From positions 58,067,812 to 58,131,811 of the forward strand of contig CM047426.1 in assembly GCA_026168455.1 (NCBI GenBank): a DNA stretch of 64,000 bases, given 5' to 3'. A program made the translations under genes and the position numbers. Position 1 is the stretch's first letter, and the number at the start of each line of letters is the position of its first letter. Below, piece after piece: positions 56,355-64,000 of the stretch. A model generated the notes under the pieces. It was not told the DNA's origin. It saw only the letters and a list, made by a program, of their open reading frames with translations, and searched no databases. This DNA is from Theocolax elegans (Eukaryota > Arthropoda > Insecta > Hymenoptera > Cerocephalidae).

Positions 56355-56754
56355 TTCTTCTGGAGCCTATTATGGATCACCATTTTCTGCCTGGGACCTA
56401 TATTATGACACAGTGTCTCCTATTATGAAACGCATCAAGATGGGCTTATTTTTTTTTTAATTTACTGATATTTTAAATAATAACATTGTTGAAGTGCCAT
56501 TTTTTAAAATTTTACATTCCAAGTTATGAAAACATTTACTTAAATATGAAAAAAGAGAATTTTTACGTTGAAATAATACAAGAAAAATGTTCATTTTTAT
56601 TATTGAACTAGAATAATAAAATTTTTATTAAACTTTTTACATTGCATTATAAACTTTATATAAAATTTGCATAGCTTAATGAAATATGACTTAAAACAAT
56701 GCATTAAAATTATTTTAATACTGTGTGAACCTATCGATTAGGAAATACTAAGTA

Positions 56755-57060
56755 CACGTTACGCTGCTTGTTTGATTCTCTTTTGCAGCAATTTCATTTC
56801 TTCTTCTAATCGTTTTTTTTTCCTATGCCAACTTATTTTTTTGCTTTTGTAACTGTTTTTTCTTCACCAACTTCTCCTCTTTTGCTTTTTGCTGTTGTTC
56901 TTTTTCTAACTGAATTTTAAGCCATTCTTCAGAGGTCCCTACAACAGGTAATATTTTTTTACCTTTTGCTGCTAATTTGGTTTTTTATTTGCAGGTAAGT
57001 ATTCAATAGGCAGAGTAAACGACTCACGAATAGCCTGTTTTTGTTGAATATTGTTGTTTG
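56755..57060 (-). pseudogene. C-terminal tail of pogo/Tigger-like transposase
   Basis: The minus strand reads QKQAIRESFTLPIEYLPANK, then after breaks GTSEEWLKIQLEKEQQQKAK, EEKLVKKKQLQKQKNK and KKKRLEEEMKLLQKRIKQAA. An S-x-E-W-L segment followed by a Lys/Glu-rich coiled tail is characteristic of pogo/Tigger-type transposases. The DDE catalytic region is absent, presumably deleted. Confidence 0.55.
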
Positions 57061-57480
57061 TAAATTAAAAATTAGGTAAATATCTTTTTAGATTTTATTT
57101 AATAATGTCATATTCATTACAAAATTACCTTCAATTTCTTTGTTTTCTTGGACCAATTTCAAGTCATTTTGTACACTACTACATTGATTATCAATCTTAT
57201 TTGTATAAGTAGGTGATCAATAAAAATGATTTTTTTTGTTATTGTTTTTTTAATTAAGATGTTTTTTAATTGTATATTATAAAAATAATCTTCAGTTTTA
57301 TTTGTGTATTTTTTATTTGGTCGATCGAACCCTAATTTTTTGTAAAATAATATTAATGTAACCGTGTTTCATAATGGGTTCACATTTATGTAATGTTTCA
57401 TAATAGGCGACTTTACCTTACCTTTGCATCGAATTCACGTCGTTTAAAAAGATCCATCCACCACTAAATTCTATTTGCAG

Positions 57481-58194
57481 TTGATCAAAGAGGCCCGCGA
57501 AATGCAAGCAAAAGTCAAGTTTGCGACGAGTGTCTCTCGTCTAAACCTTTTATTTTCCAAGGAATACTGCTTTATTATTTTCTTGCTTGCAGATGTTAAG
57601 TGCCCCGTGCTGCTTGTAATACACCCGGCTTCGGAGACTTGGAAGCTGAATCTTGCGTTGAGGACACTGTTACTTTCAGGTGAAAATTCTGCTTTGAAAC
57701 GGACGTTGACATTTAAAAACATTAATCCAAAACAAATTGTTTCATTGACTTGCTGTTTTTTATAATATTAATCTCTTTGCTGCTCTTGTCAAGGAGAGAA
57801 ATTCGCATTTGAAGATTCCGAACGCTGCTGAGGAACGTTCCGAAGCTAAGAAATTGAACGTAAGTATCATATTTTAGAAAATAAGTAGATGCAATCTGCT
57901 TGATTTTGTTTGTTCTTTTAATATAATAACATTTTAATATAAATACTTATAGTTTTAACATAATGTATCAACTTATTCGTGGCATTTGTAATATGTAATT
58001 TTGGTGATGTACTAAATTTCACAATAATATTCATTTAATATTTAAATATCTATTAAATTTTAAATTTATAAAAAAATACATTTTTTATTTGTCAGATCGC
58101 ATTAAAAATTGAACTTGAATCTGCAAAAAAAGGACGTAAAGAAGAACGTCTGATGAGCTCACGATTGACTACCAAGTACTCGTTTCCGAATTAG
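57481..58194 (+). pseudogene. Unrecognised spliced gene remnant (exon-like pieces)
   Basis: Good splice sites frame coding-like pieces. The acceptor TTCTATTTGCAG precedes LIKEAREMQAKVKFATS (57481). A second acceptor, TCTTGCTTGCAG, precedes a segment with DVKCPVLLVIHPASETWKLN (57593-57679). Then KERNSHLKIPNAAEERSEAK is followed by a strong donor AAC|GTAAGT (57860) and acceptor TTTGTCAG (58094-58095) in phase, giving IALKIELESAKKGRKEERL. The frame then meets a stop at 58192, while the neighbouring frame reads DELTIDYQVLVSELDDDQLH, suggesting a frameshift. GC content is higher in these pieces. I do not recognise the family. Confidence 0.4.
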
Positions 58195-58703
58195 ATGATG
58201 ACCAACTTCATAGTCAAATAATAAAAAATGGGAAAGTAACATAAACGTGTCATTACCGTCAAAATACTACAGCACGTTACCGTTCTTTCGTTTCACGTTC
58301 CGATTTTCGAGTATGCCAATAATACACTACCGGCGAGAAAACTACAAGTTTTGCGTGCATTTATAGAGTAAGTACTGTCCTTTTTACTATGAGCGGTACG
58401 ATAGTAATTGTATGATTGGCCTTTTATTTTATACGTCTAAAATTTAGAGAAATTAATATTGATGTTGTTTCGATGAACGACTAATAATTTGGAAAATACG
58501 ACCGTGGACTGAAGTTATCGGAGCCTAAAACATACCCGGTTAAAAATATATTGATATTAAATACACGTAAAAAATATATCTGTAAAATATACCCACTATG
58601 TACTTATATTATTTGGTACATAATTTACCTATATTTTTTACCTGTTTTTTACCATTATCTTTACCTATAATTTTACCTATATTTTCCAAATTTATGCTCA
58701 AAT
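58195..58703. other. Interval with one further possible exon
   Basis: 58240-58368 could encode VTVLSFHVPIFEYANNTLPA then RKLQVLRAFIE before a donor-like GAG|TAAGTA, possibly the same broken gene. The remainder is AT-rich. Confidence 0.3.
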
Positions 58704-59933
58704 TTATATTCCATTTGTCTCGTTACCTATACTCGAGATTTTGTAACCTAAAAATTCGAGGTTATTTTTGCCGAAAAAGCATTTTGCAATAGAGCACGTA
58801 AGACCGTATACTCGTAAGCGTTCGAATACGAGACTGAGATGCGTTAAATGTTCGTTCCACGTTTTGGAATAAATAACGAAGTCATCTAAGTAAGATTTTA
58901 CGAATTGGTCGATATATCCACATAAAACTTCTTGCACGATAAAATCATTAAAACAACCGGGAGCGTTTTTTAGACCGAACGACATAACTCGCCATTGGTA
59001 TAATCCACCGTCCGGTGAAGCAAACGCCGTATAAGGTTTGGAGTGCTCAGTAAGGCGGACCTGCCAGTATCCGTTTTTAAGGTCGAGAGTCGAGAATATT
59101 TTCGCGTTACCGATATCTTTTACGACTACGGACATGATCGGAAGACTTTGCGTACGACTTTTTGTGCGCGCGTTAAGTTGCCTATAGTCCACGCAAAAAC
59201 GATACTGGCCATTTTTCTTCGCTGACATTACTATAGGTGAGCAATACGAGGACGATGAGGCTTCGATTAAGCCATCTGCAAGCATTTCGCGTATTTGTTG
59301 TCTAATAGCGAGCTTTTTCTCAGCGGAATATCGATACGGCGCGATCCTAAACGGCTTTTCGTCAGTTACTTCTATATTAAAATTCACGTAGGGAGTTTGC
59401 TTCAAAGGACCGGTCGCATACAATACGTCGACGTATTCTTTGATTAAGGCTTCAAATTTTATCGCGTGTAGCGTAGGAAAGTCTTGTTGTACTTCATCGA
59501 AGAAACCCGGTGGAGGCTCGATGTGCTCCTTGTTCTTATTATTTTTACGAGTTAAGTAAATGCGTCGACGGGTTTTATCACCAATATAAAGACATTCATG
59601 ACCGAAATCTAGTACGACTTTTTGCGATATTAACCACGGTTTTCCTAGAGTGACTTCGAAACCGAGATCGTCACTAATGAGAAACCGCACATTCTCTGTT
59701 TGTCCGTCTAATACCATCGGTAATTCACAAGCGGAGGTTACTCTCACGGTTTTACTTTTAAACGCTGTATTGACGACTATATCGATTTTTTCACGAGATA
59801 TATCAGGTGTGACAAACTGTTCGCGTATAAAATTTTCCGTAGCAGCTCCGTCACCTAATGCATTTGTTTCGATTCCATTTATAGTGACGTGTAAATAGTC
59901 CATTCGAGCGTAAGGAGTTTGTGATGATGCCAT
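58704..59933 (-). CDS. Gypsy-type protease and reverse transcriptase, truncated
   Basis: An open frame of 409 residues. Residues about 10-110 are the retropepsin-like region, with ALGDGAATENFIREQFVTPD where the family expects a D-T/S-G triad, so the active site appears altered to DGA. The RT follows: IEVTDEKPFRIAPYRYSAEK, IREMLADGLIEASSSSYCSP, GQYRFCVDYRQLNARTKSRT, FSTLDLKNGYWQVRLTEHSK, WRVMSFGLKNAPGCFNDFIV and SYLDDFVIYSKTWNEHLTHL, with the YLDD catalytic pair intact. The frame ends shortly after LEFLGYKIS in unrelated sequence, so RNase H, integrase and the 3' LTR are missing. Confidence 0.88.
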   Translation of the reverse strand: MASSQTPYARMDYLHVTINGIETNALGDGAATENFIREQFVTPDISREKIDIVVNTAFKSKTVRVTSACELPMVLDGQTENVRFLISDDLGFEVTLGKPWLISQKVVLDFGHECLYIGDKTRRRIYLTRKNNKNKEHIEPPPGFFDEVQQDFPTLHAIKFEALIKEYVDVLYATGPLKQTPYVNFNIEVTDEKPFRIAPYRYSAEKKLAIRQQIREMLADGLIEASSSSYCSPIVMSAKKNGQYRFCVDYRQLNARTKSRTQSLPIMSVVVKDIGNAKIFSTLDLKNGYWQVRLTEHSKPYTAFASPDGGLYQWRVMSFGLKNAPGCFNDFIVQEVLCGYIDQFVKSYLDDFVIYSKTWNEHLTHLSLVFERLRVYGLTCSIAKCFFGKNNLEFLGYKISSIGNETNGI

Positions 59934-61079
59934 TACTGCGCGGCTGGCATCGGGGCAGTCGGCGCCGCGTCTACCGTTACCCCGGAGAAGTTTCCCTGGC
60001 GATTTCGATTAACCGGGCAGTCCCGATGCCAATGTCGCTCTGGACAGAAACGACATTGTGGCAATGGTTTTGTTGCATTATTTTGCGCATTGGTTTGTTC
60101 CGCATCCCTAATAATATTCACGCTTTGCGGCGTCTGCCTCTGTTTCGGTACGAAAGCAACGGACTTTTGCCGCGACTTTCTCTTCTTGCTCGTCTTGTTC
60201 AATTTGTATGGCACGCGATATTAAATCCTCAACCGGATCGAAATTAGACGATCGTAAGAACTTTATGAGGGAACCTCGTAATGCTTCTAATAAAACCGCG
60301 ATAATTTGCTCTTCTGTCGCGTTCGGAAGTAATCGCCGGGCGAGAAGGTGTCTCTGTTCTAAAAACAAACCCGTATTTTCTTTTTCCGTTTGTGGTTGCC
60401 CGTATAATTTTGCAGATAGCTTCATAAGTACGGTTTGCGAAGCATATCGATTTCTTAATAACTCACAGAATTTAATCCATGTTATATTTAAATTTTTATA
60501 CGCGGCAAACCAGCGTGCGGCGTCGTCTTTAAGAGGGCTAGTCGTACTCGCGCATGTATTTCCGTACGATTTGTTTCGAACGAATCTACGCACCCTTGCA
60601 ACTTGAACTAGCGCGCGAAGGAGGTGTCGCCAATCCTCTAGATTGGGCTGTGGCGCTGGAGGTGGAATTTGTTGGTTAGGCAGATTAACATTTCTCGGAG
60701 GCGGAATTACGTTTTCTGCATTTATCAGATTCGCGTGTTGATTATTCACGTTTCGATCTTCCGCGTTTACGTTTTGCGCGTTTACGTTCGGTACGTTTTC
60801 CATTGCATTGTTTCTAACTTGTACGCGGTGCTCGTTACGCTGTTGCACTCTTACCGTTGCTATCCGTGTATTTGACGGACCTGAACGTGAAGCAGTAGAT
60901 CGAATCGGTTGTATACGTCGCACTCCAGGTACTACTCGAAGGCCCCTGCTCAGGGTTAGTCCTTGACTTCGTGTAACGGGTCGCGTACGATTAATATTCT
61001 GCTGGGCGCCACTGACTGTTTTACGACTGCCAGAAGTCGAGCTCTGCGATATGCCGGTAGAAGCCGTTGTTTTTCGCAT
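59933..61079 (-). pseudogene. Gypsy-type gag with CCHC knuckle
   Basis: The frame 61079-60108 begins MRKTTASTGISQSSTSGSRK and includes a proline/asparagine-rich linker, a capsid-like region (WFAAYKNLNITWIKFCELLR; RNRYASQTVLMKLSAKLYGQ) and LLEALRGSLIKFLRSSNFD. A frameshift at about 60110-60210 moves to the frame that contains the zinc knuckle CRFCPERHWHRDCP and ends against the protease frame at 59933. Gag would form the particle core. Apart from this shift it is well preserved. Confidence 0.8.
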
Positions 61080-61199
61080 AACCTTCTCAGGTGATCGTGG
61101 ATCGAGTTAATCTTAGCCCAACTTCGCGTCTCTCGAGCGCGAAAACACGAAGGGCAACGTACGTTGGTGCGCCAATTGAAGTGATCGTAGCGATTCACC

Positions 61200-61745
61200 T
61201 GCAAGAGTGGGGAGACGGGAAAATTAAATAAATAAAACACTTGAATTAATAAAAAGAAGGAAAAAAAAATAATAGCGCGCGTCTCGGCAACGATATTTCT
61301 TGTTCGGTTTGAAAATCGCGTATGTGCGAGAGTAAAAAAAAGTGCACGTGCTTTGGTTCCAAAGGTGAATGACTCGAGCTCAATACGGACTCCCGGAGGT
61401 CCGTACCCGTCAGCACGCGGCGATCGAACGTTCGCCCAAGAGCTGGGGAAATCGTGAGGTTCTGTCTGCCAAAGCGAGGAGTCGCTCTCGGCAAGAACTA
61501 GTGAGTCGATCCGGAGCGATAAGTCGCGGACGCGACTTGAGGATAGGGATGGGAGAGATGTGCAGGGGGCGCGCGGAGCGATCGGGCGACCGTCTCGCAC
61601 GGGAGACACGACGAAAAAGACCCGCACAAAACGGTGGCGCAGCCTTTTATGCCTTTTGCTTGAGCGGGAGCGCACCAATGAGGTTGGCTCGCGCGCAATA
61701 GGAGAGGGAAGGCCCACTCGCGTTGGCTCGCGGTCGCGATTACAA
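61200..61745 (-). repeat. Putative 5' LTR and primer-binding region of the Gypsy element
   Basis: Minus-strand sequence runs from TGTAATCGCGACC (about 61745) to CACTCTTGCA (about 61200), giving TG...CA ends. It contains a TATA-like GGCATAAAAGGCTG at about 61640-61655. It is followed by AATTGGCGCACCAACG at about 61172-61187, a plausible primer-binding site starting TGG. No 3' LTR remains in the window for confirmation. Confidence 0.55.
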
Positions 61746-61907
61746 ATAATTACTCTAACTTAGCGGAGAAAAAGAAGTAAAATGTTATAATATTAGAGTC
61801 GCGCACGTCAAAATGTAATATATTAACGGGATGAAACCACTTAGTTTATTAATGACTTATATAGTTATGGTAAATTGCAGGAATTACTCCTGTAGAATAC
61901 ATGAATT
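61746..61907. other. Short spacer
   Basis: No feature seen between the LTR and the next gene. Confidence 0.5.
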
Positions 61908-64000
61908 CTAAATCCTTTTTTTATCCTTATCCAACTGTATTTTTTCATCATATAGTTGGCTTAAAGAATACTGCTTGCCTAAAGTCTTCTTTGTTGGAAT
62001 GAGTACAGTATTTGCCTTCTCATCATAGTCATATTTTATAAAAACATGAGTTTCCTTAGGCAGTACTGAAGTTTCTCTTAAATGCATTATTTTTATAGAC
62101 TTCCAGTTTTGGTCATTAGCCAATGGGCGAAAATCCAATATCTGAGTCTGCGTAACCTGATTGACATTATAATATGGCTCTCTTTTCTTGGCATTACGCA
62201 TGATTTCACACCATTCTATCTGGCTAAAAACTTTTCTATTTCTACAAGAATTCTCGATTGTGGCATGCATAGAGTCTCCCTCATTATATGTATGCCTTCT
62301 CTCCAAGTATCTACAGATATAGAAGTTATGAAAAAATTATATATTTGAAAATGCTTGTAAATAATTGATATTTTAATAAAAAAAATTCTATTATTACAAT
62401 ATAGTACACATTAACACTGAAACACAAAAAAACGAAATTTAAAATATTTTTTTTTTAATTTACAGATCTCATACCAAACAACAGGGAGGGATGGTGGAGT
62501 ACAACAGCATTAAATCCAATATAATTCAGTTTTTATTTACAGTTAAAAGAATTGTATAATAGAAAATTATTAAATAGACTTATTTCAGTGCACTTAATGT
62601 TCTAATGAAAGAATATAATCTACTCAAATTAGTTTCTTGACTATAATAAAAATATTATTATAGGTTTGCATAAGGGGTTCAAGCAGGACTCCAGGAATTA
62701 CAACAGAGGTGAAAACAATGACATGGATAGGAACAGCAATGGAGTTATTAGTTATAAGACAAATTTATTAGTTTATGATACAAATTTAGTAGCAGAACAG
62801 CATATGATAATATAGAAATTGAACAAGAAATATAATATTAAAGTTTACCTGTGTCTAATTTTAATTTGTAGCATGTCAGCAGCCCTGATGTACATGGAAA
62901 AAAGCATTTGTTGCGATTCTGTACTCCGCAGTTGTCGCTATAAAATCGCAAATCCTTCGTTCCAGTGGCAGACATTTTTTTACCACCTATACCCCAGCCT
63001 GCAAATATGCCGTATTTGCTATAAAAAAATACTACGAGGCGGCATTTTTGATAAAATCAAATAAACAGCTGCTTATCTCGTTGGCTTCCATGCCACCGAC
63101 CGACTCATTCCACACATAGCATGAACCTTGGTGCGTGTCCAATTCATAGATGGTGAAATTGTAAATGTTGAGTTTTCGTTTGTAATAACTCATTGAAACA
63201 TTTGTTCTGGGGGTGGTTAAAGTTTGGTCAGCGTAAATTGTCTCATTTTCTCGAGCTTCTTCCTTATCTTGAACCATTAACTCACGAACTCGGCGCTTGT
63301 TCTGTAAATGTACATCGTGTTCATTGGTACAGTGTACCGTATCAGCTTCCGACATTTGACTATAGGCCGTACACTGATCGCAGAGATCTTTTTTCGGTTT
63401 ATGAAATTCTATATTGTATTCTTTATTAAACGTTTCTCTGTAGTAATGTTTAGAGGCGGCTTCTTTTTTTCTATCATTGCAGCTCTGCACTTTTCGTACA
63501 TTACTTTCAATGATAGATCTTTGCTCAGATAGCGCTTATTGGTACTTTGCCGACAGTAATGAGAATCGATAGTTGGAGACGATTCAATCTGTGCTTTTCC
63601 TCTACGTCTAACTGGCGACGGTATCCTACATGGGCGATTTTTGTATTTACCTCGCTGATCACATTCGATAACTCCTTTTTTAGAATTCATAATTTTTTTA
63701 TCAATAGTTTTGATCCATGATTTGCAGATTTCTGAAAAAATTTATAATTACATCATTTATAAAGATTAAGAAAACATAATAGTTACTAGAAAAGGTATAT
63801 AAATTATATAATTTAAGAAATTTACCTAATGTATCCATAAACATAGCTTTGCACACTTTTATATCTGTGCAGGAAATCAGCAATGAGTACGTGTTCGAAA
63901 TACTTCTTCTGCTGTTCAAATTATTGGTGAGCTGTTATGAGAAAATACATCGAGCAACGTAGTCCCATTGACGATTGTGATCAGCGATATTCCTGAACTC
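61908..64000 (-). pseudogene. DUF7869-like transposon-associated gene, spliced, frameshifted, 5' end outside window
   Basis: Four exon segments. Exon a (to 63826): IKVCKAMFMDTL, donor TTAG|GTAAAT. Exon b from 63731 (acceptor TTTTTTCAG): GVIECDQRGKYKNRPCRIPS, SHYCRQSTNKRYLSKDLSLK, then a frameshift at about 63480-63500 into RETFNKEYNIEFHKPKKDLC and YYKRKLNIYNFTIYELDTHQ. After another shift near 63010-63030 comes LRFYSDNCGVQNRNKCFFPM to a donor at 62848. Exon c from 62310 (acceptor CTGTAG): RYLERRHTYNEGDSMHATIE and VFSQIEWCEIMRNAKKREPY to the stop at 61908. YSDNCGGQ and HT..E.DSMH..IE blocks are typical of proteins assigned to DUF7869, widespread in arthropods with a transposon-like distribution. 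Function unknown. Confidence 0.65.

Larger units (their letters stand above)
55709..57414. mobile_element. Pogo/Tigger-like DNA transposon remnant
   Basis: 23-bp TIRs, AAAGTCGCCTATTATGAAAC at 55709 and inverted at 57414 (one mismatch overall). The word CCTATTATGAAACG or close variants recurs inside (about 56375, 56400, 56428, and inverted at 57366), as expected for subterminal transposase-binding repeats. A minus-strand coding remnant (57060-56755) resembles the C-terminal tail of pogo/Tigger transposases. A 5S-derived SINE inserted near the left end. The target duplication is unclear. Confidence 0.65.

Noticed and set aside
60956..61717. 253-residue minus-strand frame overlapping the LTR and gag start
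   Set aside because: It lies in a different frame from gag, is Arg-rich and crosses the putative LTR and primer-binding site. Most likely a GC-driven shadow.
1..64000. CRISPR array, operons, bacterial promoters or tRNA genes
   Set aside because: No regularly spaced repeats with unique spacers, no Shine-Dalgarno/operon layout and no cloverleaf-like sequences were seen. The content is clearly eukaryotic.

Overview
This is a repeat-dense, AT-rich nuclear window from an animal, most likely an insect. The only clearly recognisable host coding sequence is the intact 3'-terminal exon of a ubiquitin-activating enzyme E1 gene (Uba1) at 28.05-28.68 kb. Nearly everything else is transposable-element sequence of many kinds: CR1-like and R1-like non-LTR elements, Penelope-like elements (PLEs), Gypsy and BEL/Pao LTR elements, Mutator-like (MULE), piggyBac-like and pogo-like DNA elements, 5S-rRNA-derived SINEs, MITEs and large foldback elements. 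A hymenopteran such as an ant is my guess from this mix and from the E1 protein; the sequence alone does not prove it. There is no bacterial-style operon, CRISPR array, tRNA or full rRNA gene.

Layout. 0-5.4 kb: two CR1-like copies, the second split by a 1.58-kb solo-LTR-like insertion with CCCT target duplications. 5.5-8.7 kb: nested MITE/foldback and piggyBac-like debris. 8.03-17.04 kb: remains of a MULE on the minus strand, itself invaded by a 5.06-kb palindrome of two head-to-head PLE copies (8698-13757, flanked by a 15-bp target duplication) and by a 5S-derived SINE. 17.9-22.1 kb: decayed Gypsy and BEL/Pao fragments and a G-poor tract. 23.1-26.95 kb: four non-LTR fragments. 27.45 kb: a tiny palindrome built from PLE-like 3' ends. 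28.05 kb: Uba1 last exon. 29.0-31.9 kb: a second MULE. 32.9-33.6 kb: a second PLE-like palindrome. 34.8-36.2 kb: GT-rich minisatellite and repeated acagggtgg boxes. 36.8-38.5 and 40.7-42.4 kb: two large near-perfect foldback elements with ~745-bp arms, flanking an R1-like fragment. 42.9-47.65 kb: the best-preserved CR1-like element (minus strand). 48.6-52.1 kb: Gypsy pol between two direct 220-bp repeats. 52.3-54.4 kb: PLE-like end plus another CR1-like copy. 55.7-57.4 kb: pogo-like transposon with a second 5S-derived SINE that has a 16-bp target duplication. 57.5-58.4 kb: unrecognised exon-like pieces. 58.7-61.75 kb: 5' part of a Gypsy element. 61.9-64 kb: a spliced but frameshifted gene of the DUF7869-like, transposon-associated type.

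The most striking property is the number and size of inverted repeats. Three of them (5 kb, 0.75 kb and 67 bp) have Penelope-like 3' ends pointing outward, so the same head-to-head, tail-out architecture recurs at three scales. Two of these carry hammerhead-ribozyme-like motifs near both outer ends. Coding copies of the elements are mostly broken; the only long undamaged frames are the Uba1 exon, the CR1-like ORF1 and the Gypsy protease/RT segment.
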